From Pseudomonadota bacterium (lineage in GTDB: Bacteria; Pseudomonadota; Gammaproteobacteria; Burkholderiales; Thiobacillaceae), in assembly GCA_021847835.1 (NCBI GenBank), contig JAJZPR010000002.1, positions 1-64,000 of the forward strand: a stretch of 64,000 bases of DNA, read 5' to 3'. Both the position numbers and the translations under genes were made by a program. Positions 57,783 through 64,000 of the stretch are shown here, piece by piece. The notes beneath the pieces were generated by a model, which worked only from the letters and a program-made list of their open reading frames with translations, ran no database searches and was not told where the DNA came from. Position 1 is the stretch's first letter. Each line of letters opens with the position of its first letter.

Positions 57783-58241
57783 TCAGTCGTAGAGCGGGCG
57801 GTTCCAGTCGAAGTCAAACACTTCCCATTTTGCCGGCGTTCCGTCGAAGCGCGCGGCCAGTTCGCGCAGGAATATGGGATAGGGAATATCGTACAGCATG
57901 GCGCCGGGACGTTCGATCAGCAGTCGCGGGCGCCTCAGGATGAGGGCGCGCGCCAGCTTGGCGACGAAGCGCTCGGAGGGGGGCATGTCGGGATCGCGCT
58001 TGTCGGCGATCGCAGCGAAGCCCAGCCGGTCGAGCAGGGTCTGCGCCTGCCGCGAGGCCTCGGCTGCGCTGAAATGTTTCTGGTAGAGGGGGATCAGCGC
58101 GATGTTCTCGCGCGCGGACAGATTGGCGCGCAAGGGAAGATCGGGCGAAACCAGCGCGGCCTGTTCGTCCGTAAAATTTTTTACCGCCTTCGCCAGCGAC
58201 TGCGCATCGGCGAAGCTGGTCAGATGTATTTCAGCGCTAAT
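57783..58241 (-). CDS. Degenerate MlaF-like ABC ATPase fragment, start codon uncertain
   Basis: The frame encodes about 152 residues that resemble the second half of an ABC ATPase: NLSARENIALIPLYQKHF (after the Q-loop region), PSERFVAKLARALILRRP at the signature position and RLLIERPG at Walker B. Walker A is absent and LSGG is not kept. No ATG, GTG or TTG fits the full frame. An ATT at 58239-58241 has GAGGTG five bases upstream; a TTG at 58131-58133 is the other choice. It overlaps the permease stop and may be a regulatory or structural subunit rather than an ATPase. Confidence 0.6.
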   Translation of the reverse strand: MSAEIHLTSFADAQSLAKAVKNFTDEQAALVSPDLPLRANLSARENIALIPLYQKHFSAAEASRQAQTLLDRLGFAAIADKRDPDMPPSERFVAKLARALILRRPRLLIERPGAMLYDIPYPIFLRELAARFDGTPAKWEVFDFDWNRPLYD

Positions 58242-59014
58242 GACAGCACCTCGATCAGGACCAGGGCCAGAAATACCCGCATCATACCGCGCAGCACGGA
58301 CACCGGCACCATGAAAAGCTTTTTCGGCGTTTCCAGGCCGGCGGCCATGGGCAGCGTGGTGAGGGCGAGGCCGAAGAACGCGCACTTGACCGCCAGGCCC
58401 AGCAGCACGCCGATGCTGAACACGCCGGAAATCGTGGTCGAGAAGGCTGCGAATCCCGCCGTGCTCCATCCGTGAATGGCCGTGTAGGCCAGAATCAGCG
58501 TCAGCGTGCCGCCCAGCACGGTCAGGCCGAATACCGAGACGATGCCGCCCAGAATCCTGGGCAGGAATTCGAACTGCATGGGCTCCACCCGGCAATGCGA
58601 CAGGGCGTCGAGTTCGTTGTTGACCTTCATCAGCGCAACTTCCGTGTTGATGGCCGAGCCCGAGCGCAGCGCGATCAGCAGCGCGGTCAGGAAGGGCAGC
58701 AGTTCCAGCGGCAGCACGCGGATGATCATTTCGGTGGCGGCATCGAACAGGCCCACGTCGCGCGCGGTGGACAGGGTGATGGTGATGATGACCCAGGAGA
58801 TCGCCAGCACATAGATGAGATAGATGTGCAGGATCTGCACGGCGGTGAAGTAGATCTGCTTGATGACGGTGTCGAGCGTGGCGCGGTTCCAGGTGGCGGG
58901 CCGCGCCAGCGTGGACAGCACTTCGGACAGGAAGGCCAGCACGCCGTAGGACGTTCTCCACCAGCCTACTGCCTTGGCGCCGGTGCGTTCGACGAAATTT
59001 AACAGGAACTCCAT
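58220..59014 (-). CDS. MlaE-type ABC permease
   Basis: A 264-residue integral membrane protein of the MlaE family. It has IYLIYVLAISWVIITITLST, LPFLTALLIALRSGSAINTE (with the conserved GSA-type loop near the centre) and SHCRVEPMQFEFLPRILGGI, followed by three more helices. It moves phospholipid or similar lipids at the inner membrane together with MCE protein and ATPase. First gene of the operon running to 56171. Divergent to the SH3-domain gene at 59109. Confidence 0.92.
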   Translation of the reverse strand: MEFLLNFVERTGAKAVGWWRTSYGVLAFLSEVLSTLARPATWNRATLDTVIKQIYFTAVQILHIYLIYVLAISWVIITITLSTARDVGLFDAATEMIIRVLPLELLPFLTALLIALRSGSAINTEVALMKVNNELDALSHCRVEPMQFEFLPRILGGIVSVFGLTVLGGTLTLILAYTAIHGWSTAGFAAFSTTISGVFSIGVLLGLAVKCAFFGLALTTLPMAAGLETPKKLFMVPVSVLRGMMRVFLALVLIEVLSLALKYI

Positions 59015-59108
59015 GCGTTTTCGCGGGGTCTGTTGTTGGTCTCGGATTGTGTATTATGCCAATAGCGACAATAAAGTTTGCGAATTGCTTGAAAGTGAGG
59101 AGGTCACC

Positions 59109-59636
59109 ATGAGGCGTTTGTGCGGAATTCTTGCGTTGTCCCTGGCCAGCAGCCTGGCGCTGGCGGCCCCGGGCGTGGCGCTCAAGGATGAAAACGTGCT
59201 GTCCAAACCCAGTGCCACCGCTGCCGCAGTCGGCAAGATGAGCAAGGGCATGGCCGTGGACATCGTGGCCAAGCAGGGCGGCTGGCTGCAGGTCAAGGCG
59301 GGCAGGACGCAAGGCTGGGTGCGTCTGCTTTCCGTGCGCGCCGGTTCCGGCGGGGCGGGCGGCAATGGCCTGGCCGGGGTTGCCGGTGTGGCCGGTGCGG
59401 CCACCCGGCAATCCGATTCCAGCCGGGTGGTGGCAGTGGCGGGCGTGCGCGGCCTCAATGAGGAAGATCTCAAGGGCGCCAAATTCAATGCCGCGGAAAT
59501 GGCGAAGCTGGAAGGCTATGCCGTGAGCAAGGCCCAGGCACAGGCATTTGCCCAGAAATCAGGACTGAAGGCGCAAAAAGTGGCGGCCTTGCCCGAACCG
59601 CAAACGCAATCCGACTCGCAGTGGGGGAACAACTGA
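59109..59636 (+). CDS. Exported bacterial SH3-domain protein
   Basis: A 175-residue protein with a signal peptide (about 1-19, ending LALA). The SH3 part has ENVLSKPSATAAAVGKMSKG and VDIVAKQGGWLQVKAGRTQG, the usual SH3_3 form. A Gly/Ala-rich linker and an acidic-basic helix follow, ending with QSDSQWGNN. It probably binds cell-wall peptides. GAGGAGGTC lies before the ATG. The stop overlaps the M48 peptidase ATG by one base, so the two are made together. Confidence 0.85.
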   Translation: MRRLCGILALSLASSLALAAPGVALKDENVLSKPSATAAAVGKMSKGMAVDIVAKQGGWLQVKAGRTQGWVRLLSVRAGSGGAGGNGLAGVAGVAGAATRQSDSSRVVAVAGVRGLNEEDLKGAKFNAAEMAKLEGYAVSKAQAQAFAQKSGLKAQKVAALPEPQTQSDSQWGNN

Positions 59637-60520
59637 TGAAACGGCAAATATTATTGCTGACGCTGGCATTGGGCGTGTATTCCTCGGCAAGCAGCGGGGC
59701 GTTCGATTTCGGCAAGGCGCTCGAGGCCATGGGCCAGGTTCCCCAGAAGCAGAAATCCGATGAGGCGCAGCCGCCCGCCGATTCCCCTTCCGTGCAGCAG
59801 CTTGGACTGAGCCTTTTCGGCAAGACCAGCACGGCGGACGAGATCCGCATCGGGCGCCAGGTTTCCGGCGACCTGCTCGGCGCGGCTCCGCTGGTCAAGG
59901 ACGACGCATTGCAGCGCTACGTCAACAGCGTGGGCCGCTGGGTGGCCATGCAAAGCGGCCGCCCCGACCTGCCCTGGCATTTCGGCGTCATCGATTCCGA
60001 GGATATCAACGCTTTTGCGGCGCCGGGCGGTTTCATCTTCGTGACCAAGGGGCTTTACAAGCGCCTCAACAACGAAGCGGAACTGGCGGGCGTGCTGGGG
60101 CATGAGATCGCCCATGTCACCAAGAAGCATCACCTGAATTTGCTCAAGAAATCACAGTTGATCGGCGCGCTGGCGCAGACCGCGAAGAAGGAGGTCAAGA
60201 GTGGCGATGCAGCCGTGCAGAACCTGATCGGCAATGGCGCCGAAATGATGGCGCGCGGCCTCGACAAGGAGGCCGAGTTCGAGGCGGACCGCATCGGCGT
60301 GGTGTTCGCGGCGCGCGCGGGTTACGACGCCTGGGGGCTGCCGACGGTACTGCAGGACATGGCCACCATCCACACCAAGGATGACCGCTTGGCGCTGCTG
60401 TACAAGACCCACCCGACCGCGGCGGACCGCCTGACCCGCCTGGGCGAGGCGGTGGGCGACCGTTTCGACAGCCTGCCGGCCGGCAAGGAGTTTCCCGACC
60501 GCTTCCATCGCATCAAGTGA
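59636..60520 (+). CDS. M48-family metalloprotease (LoiP/BepA type)
   Basis: A 294-residue exported protease. After a signal peptide (about 1-19) comes FAAPGGFIFVTKGLYKRLNN and the zinc motif LGHEIAHVTKKHHL, with the third ligand in KEAEFEADRIG. The end has LYKTHPTAADRLTRLGEAV. M48 enzymes of this kind clear misfolded outer-membrane proteins. It overlaps the upstream gene by one base and the cyclase by four (GTGA), so it lies in the middle of an operon. Confidence 0.92.
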   Translation: MKRQILLLTLALGVYSSASSGAFDFGKALEAMGQVPQKQKSDEAQPPADSPSVQQLGLSLFGKTSTADEIRIGRQVSGDLLGAAPLVKDDALQRYVNSVGRWVAMQSGRPDLPWHFGVIDSEDINAFAAPGGFIFVTKGLYKRLNNEAELAGVLGHEIAHVTKKHHLNLLKKSQLIGALAQTAKKEVKSGDAAVQNLIGNGAEMMARGLDKEAEFEADRIGVVFAARAGYDAWGLPTVLQDMATIHTKDDRLALLYKTHPTAADRLTRLGEAVGDRFDSLPAGKEFPDRFHRIK

Positions 60521-62739
60521 AACTGCGCGCCGCCAGCAAGCTTGCCATCCCCTGGCTGCTGGCCGCGGGATGGCTCGCCCTGCTGGTGCTGCATGAGACC
60601 TCTCTTCTGCGCCTGGGCTTTGTCGAGCGGCTGGATGCCGTCATTTACGATTTCAGCCTGAAACGCAGCGCGCCGCGCGGGCTGGACGACCGCATCACCA
60701 TACTCGACATCGACGAAGCCAGCCTCAAGGAAGTCGGCCGCTGGCCCTGGAGCCGCGCCAGGATGGCCGCCCTGGTGGAGCGGCTGTACGACGACTACGG
60801 CATCGCCGCCATGGGGTTCGACGTCATCTTCGCCGAGCCCGACATCAGTTCCGGCATCGCCACGCTCGACCGGCTGGCGAAAAAGGAACTCGCGGCGGAT
60901 GCGCAGTTCCGCGCCCGCTATGCGCGCCTGCGCCCCGCGCTGGATTACGACGGACGCTTCGCCGAAACCCTGCGCGACAAGCCTCTGGCGCTCGGCTATT
61001 ACTTCATCACCCCGGGCCTGCCGGAAGGCGTTACCGGCGCGCTGCCGCCGGCCAACCTTCCCGCGGCGGCATTGGGGGAAAGCGCGAACAAGCTGGTCGA
61101 GGCCATCGGCTACGGCGGCAACCTCAAGCAGTTCCAGGACGCCGCCGGCATCGCCGGCTATTTCTCGGTATTGCCGGATGCGGACGGCACCATCCGCAAG
61201 CTTCATCTGCTGACCCGCTTCCAGGGCGGGCTGTATGAATCCTTCAGCGCCGCCACCCTGCGCGCCGCCATGGGCGGCGAGCCCCTGGCTGCCGGCGTGG
61301 AAGAAAGCAATGTGCTTGGCCGCAGGTATCGCCAGCCCTGGGTGGAAGTGGCCGGCATCCGCCTGAACCTCAATGCCGACGGCAGCGCCTGGGTGCCGTA
61401 CCGCGCGGGCGCGCCTTTCCCCTACGTGTCCGCCAAGGACGTGCTGGCCGGCAAAACCGACAAGAGCATGCTGGAAAACCGCGTGGTGCTGGTCGGTTCC
61501 ACCGCGCCGGGGCTCGCGGACTTGCGCGTCACGCCGTTCTCGAGCGCCTTTCCCGGCGTGGAAATCCACGCCCACATGATCGCCGGCATGCTCGACGGCG
61601 ACGCGGCTTACACTCCGCCCTGGGCGCAGGACGCCGTGCTTGCCCTGACGCTCATCATGGGCCTGCTACTGGCCATCACCCTGCCGCTGATCGGCCCGGT
61701 CTATGGCCTGGGGCTCACCGTTCTGCTGCTGGGCGGGATGGCAGGGGGGCAATACGCCGCCTGGCAGCAGCATTGGGTCTTGCCGGCGGCCGGCCCGCTG
61801 GTCACGGTGCTGGGCCTGTACCTGCTGTCCACGGCCTACGGCTTCCTGACGGAAACCCGCAACAAGCGCCAGATCACCAAGCTGTTCGGCCAGTACGTGC
61901 CGCCCGAACTGGCCGACGAGATGAGCCGCGACCCTACGCACTACAGCATGGAAGGCCAGTCGCGCGAGATGAGCGTGCTGTTCTCGGACATCCGCGGCTT
62001 CACCGATTTTTCCGAGAAACTGCCACCTACCGAACTGGCCGAGGTGCTGAACAGCTACCTCAGCACCATGACTGCCATCGTGCAGCAGAACAAGGGCACC
62101 ATCGACAAGTACATCGGCGATGCGGTGATGGCCTTCTGGAATGCGCCGCTCGACATGCCCAACCACGCCGAAGCCGCGGTGCAGACCGCGCTCGACATGC
62201 AGGCCGCGCTGCCCGCGCTCAACGAGCAGTTCGCCGCGCACGGCTGGCCGCAGGTGAAAATCGGCGTGGGCGTGAACAGCGGGCGCATGAGCGTGGGCAA
62301 CATGGGATCGAGCTTCCGCATGTCCTACACGGTGATGGGCGACGCGGTGAACCTGGGGTCCAGGCTGGAAGGCATCACCAAGCAATACGGCGTCGGCATC
62401 CTGGTCACGCAGACCACGGTGGATGCGGACGCCAGGCACGTGTTCATGAAAATCGACGACGTGCGCGTGAAAGGCAAGCTACAGCCGGTGGCGATCTACG
62501 AGCCGCTCGGCCCGAAGGATGCCGTCGATCCGGCCGAGCTTGATCGGGCAAAGCGCTTCGAGCGGGCTTATGCGGCCTACCAGGCCCAGCGATGGGATGA
62601 GGCAGAAACCCTGTTGGAAGCATTGAATGCGGAATCGCCCCGGCCGCTGTACGATATCTACCTTGAGCGCATCGCGCATTTCCGCGAAGCGCCGCCACCG
62701 GAGGACTGGGATGGCGTATTCGTTTACACGACCAAATAA
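60517..62739 (+). CDS. CHASE2-domain adenylate/guanylate cyclase
   Basis: A 740-residue class III nucleotide cyclase. After one N-terminal membrane helix there is a periplasmic CHASE2 sensor domain (about 35-360: ITILDIDEASLKEVGRWPWS), three membrane helices (about 370-440), and a cyclase domain (about 480-660). Metal Asp residues are in VLFSDIRGFTDF and YIGDAVMAFW. The start is a GTG overlapping the protease stop. A cyclic-nucleotide phosphodiesterase gene follows five bases after the stop, so synthesis and removal of the messenger are encoded together. Confidence 0.93.
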   Translation: MKLRAASKLAIPWLLAAGWLALLVLHETSLLRLGFVERLDAVIYDFSLKRSAPRGLDDRITILDIDEASLKEVGRWPWSRARMAALVERLYDDYGIAAMGFDVIFAEPDISSGIATLDRLAKKELAADAQFRARYARLRPALDYDGRFAETLRDKPLALGYYFITPGLPEGVTGALPPANLPAAALGESANKLVEAIGYGGNLKQFQDAAGIAGYFSVLPDADGTIRKLHLLTRFQGGLYESFSAATLRAAMGGEPLAAGVEESNVLGRRYRQPWVEVAGIRLNLNADGSAWVPYRAGAPFPYVSAKDVLAGKTDKSMLENRVVLVGSTAPGLADLRVTPFSSAFPGVEIHAHMIAGMLDGDAAYTPPWAQDAVLALTLIMGLLLAITLPLIGPVYGLGLTVLLLGGMAGGQYAAWQQHWVLPAAGPLVTVLGLYLLSTAYGFLTETRNKRQITKLFGQYVPPELADEMSRDPTHYSMEGQSREMSVLFSDIRGFTDFSEKLPPTELAEVLNSYLSTMTAIVQQNKGTIDKYIGDAVMAFWNAPLDMPNHAEAAVQTALDMQAALPALNEQFAAHGWPQVKIGVGVNSGRMSVGNMGSSFRMSYTVMGDAVNLGSRLEGITKQYGVGILVTQTTVDADARHVFMKIDDVRVKGKLQPVAIYEPLGPKDAVDPAELDRAKRFERAYAAYQAQRWDEAETLLEALNAESPRPLYDIYLERIAHFREAPPPEDWDGVFVYTTK

Positions 62740-62744
62740 CTGAC

Positions 62745-63509
62745 ATGAAACTCACCGTGCTCGGTTGCGGCGGCGGCATCGGCAGCGGCCGCCACACCAC
62801 CTGCTTCCAGCTGGACGACGACGTGCTGATCGATGCCGGCACCGGCATTACCGCGCTCAGCTTGGAGCAGCTTGCGAAGATCGACCATGTTTTCCTCACC
62901 CACAGCCATCTCGATCATGTGCTGGGGCTGCCGCTGCTGGTGGATGCGGTGGGCGACCGGCGCGACAAGCCCGTCGTCGTGCATGCGCTGCCGGACACCC
63001 TGGAAATTCTCGCCCAGCACGTGTTCAACTGGAAACTGTGGCCCGATTTCCGCGAGATTCCCGATGCTTCCGCGCCGTGGCTCAAATTCGAGCGCATGCC
63101 GCTCGGCTCCGAAGTCAGGCTGGGCGGCCGGACAATCGGCAGCCTGCCCGCGCACCATGCCGTGCCGGCCTGCGGCTATCGGTTCTCGAACGGCAGGCAG
63201 AGCCTCGTGTTCACCGGCGACACCACGCGCAGCGAGGCGCTGATGCACGCCTTGAACGAAATGACCGGCCTTTCCGACCTCATCATCGAAACCTCGTTCG
63301 AAAACGGCCTGCGCGACATCGCCGTGGCCTCCATGCACCACTGGCCGGATTCGCTGGCACAGGAGCTGGGGCATTTGAAAATCCATCCGCGCATCTGGAT
63401 CACCCATCTCAAGCCCGGCAACGAGGATGCCATCATGGACGAACTCAGGCGCTGCATCCCCGGGCGCGAAATTGCGCCGCTGACACAGGGGCAGGTGATC
63501 GAATGCTGA
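62745..63509 (+). CDS. Metallo-beta-lactamase-fold 3',5'-cyclic-nucleotide phosphodiesterase
   Basis: A 254-residue hydrolase. The metal motif is THSHLDHVLGLPLLVD, with more ligands in PAHHAVPACGYRF and SLVFTGDTTRS, and the ITHLKPGNED end part is typical of class II cyclic-nucleotide phosphodiesterases (CpdA is a different fold). It should hydrolyse the cAMP or cGMP made by the cyclase directly upstream. Its stop overlaps the start of the last gene by seven bases. Confidence 0.88.
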   Translation: MKLTVLGCGGGIGSGRHTTCFQLDDDVLIDAGTGITALSLEQLAKIDHVFLTHSHLDHVLGLPLLVDAVGDRRDKPVVVHALPDTLEILAQHVFNWKLWPDFREIPDASAPWLKFERMPLGSEVRLGGRTIGSLPAHHAVPACGYRFSNGRQSLVFTGDTTRSEALMHALNEMTGLSDLIIETSFENGLRDIAVASMHHWPDSLAQELGHLKIHPRIWITHLKPGNEDAIMDELRRCIPGREIAPLTQGQVIEC

Positions 63510-64000
63510 GCGGCCGCAGTGCGCCCGACGCCCTGCTGCTGATGACCGGCGGCTGCCCGCATTGCCCCGCCGCTTTGCAGGCGCTGACGGTGTTGTTGAA
63601 GGAAGGCGCGATCGGACGGCTCGAAGTCATCAATGTCGCGGTGCATATCGAGGAAGCCGAGTCGCGCGGTGTGCAGTCCGTGCCCTGGATCAGGATCGGC
63701 CCCTTCGAGGTGGAGGGCGCGGCCACGCCCGCCAAACTGCGCGAACTGGCGCGGGGAGTGAACGATGACGGCGTTTTCGATGCCTGGCTGCTGGAAACGC
63801 TCAAGGCCGGCAAGCGCCGGAAATTCGAGGAACTGGTGAAGCAGGATCCGCAGCGCATCCACGCGCTGGCGCGGCTGATGAAGAATCCTGAAGCCAGCAT
63901 GGCCATCCGCCTTGGCATCGGTGCCGTGCTGGAAGAGCTTCAGGGTACCGGCTTTACCGAGCCGCTGATGACTGATCTGGCCGGGATGCTTGCTTCGGAT
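63503..64000 (+). CDS. Thioredoxin-like protein, cut by the window end
   Basis: A partial protein of at least 166 residues. MLSGRSAPDALLLMTGGCPHC opens a thioredoxin-like fold with a CPHC redox motif; VNVAVHIEEAESRGVQSVPW gives the cis-proline part (SVPW). A helical part follows (ELVKQDPQRIHALARLMKNP). The gene runs on past the edge, so full length and any C-terminal domain (possibly HEAT-like repeats) are unknown. It overlaps the phosphodiesterase gene by seven bases. Confidence 0.8.
   Translation, partial: MLSGRSAPDALLLMTGGCPHCPAALQALTVLLKEGAIGRLEVINVAVHIEEAESRGVQSVPWIRIGPFEVEGAATPAKLRELARGVNDDGVFDAWLLETLKAGKRRKFEELVKQDPQRIHALARLMKNPEASMAIRLGIGAVLEELQGTGFTEPLMTDLAGMLASD

Noticed and set aside
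58242-59411. Upstream part of the long minus-strand frame joined to the MlaF-like fragment
   Set aside because: This part is out of frame with the MlaE-type permease and has Arg/His/Pro-rich shadow composition; only the end after 58241 looks like protein.

Overview
The window looks like a chromosomal segment of a free-living, diazotrophic, high-GC betaproteobacterium (Nitrosomonadales/Rhodocyclales-like). This rests on an oxygen-sensitive-type NifA, a NifB fused to a NifX-like domain, an LRV iron-sulfur protein beside nifB, standard betaproteobacterial housekeeping genes, and MlaE/MlaD, glycogen and Clp genes. No rRNA or species marker is present, so the assignment is an inference.

Region 1 (about 1-14,500) is a nitrogen-fixation accessory and cofactor cluster. 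It starts beside an IS3-type transposase end and finishes at a decayed acetyltransferase gene next to tRNA-Glu. nifA (3107-4732) carries the four-cysteine motif of redox-sensitive NifA and has its own sigma-54 promoter and NifA-type upstream site. nifB follows with a near-perfect promoter and site. Downstream come fdxN-type ferredoxin, a Nif-type IscA, a TPR-like protein, the LRV Fe-S protein, two nifZ copies bridged by an overlapping 38-codon ORF, a DUF3024-like protein, nifS, nifT, a small protein, a DegT-family protein without its PLP lysine, a 2Fe-2S ferredoxin, a 69-residue protein and a SIR2-like protein without its catalytic residues. On the opposite strand, unrecognised small genes (806-2499), four of them overlapping, lie behind another sigma-54 promoter and NifA site. 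The structural genes nifHDK and nifEN are not in the window.

Region 2 (about 14,500-36,600) is housekeeping: tRNA-Glu and tRNA-Ala, a glcD-type oxidase, lolA, serS, rarA, two lipoproteins, a Ser/Thr kinase with PEGA domain, a PP2C phosphatase, an FHA protein, a methyltransferase, phoH, a peroxiredoxin, a DsrE protein, Smr, trxB, ftsK, mltF and a tRNA-Ser. A GxxExxY gene enclosed by 28-bp inverted repeats sits between rarA and serS.

Region 3 (about 36,800-47,800) has clpS-clpA, a ComEA-like protein, tRNA-Arg and a second tRNA-Ser, lysC, rlmD, a PolB-like exonuclease, an EAL/HDOD protein, pgl and two less known genes.

Region 4 (about 47,800-64,000) holds pgi-glgB facing glgC and a GH57 enzyme (glycogen metabolism), slyD, a Mla-type lipid transport operon with a degenerate ATPase gene, and an operon of SH3 protein, M48 protease, CHASE2 adenylate cyclase and metallo-beta-lactamase-fold cyclic-nucleotide phosphodiesterase, ending in a truncated thioredoxin-like gene.

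Several families of short palindromic dispersed repeats occur between genes (CACAGAG, GTCAGT, CCCTCACC and CAGGATT types); one CCCTCACC-type copy lies in frame inside a methyltransferase gene.
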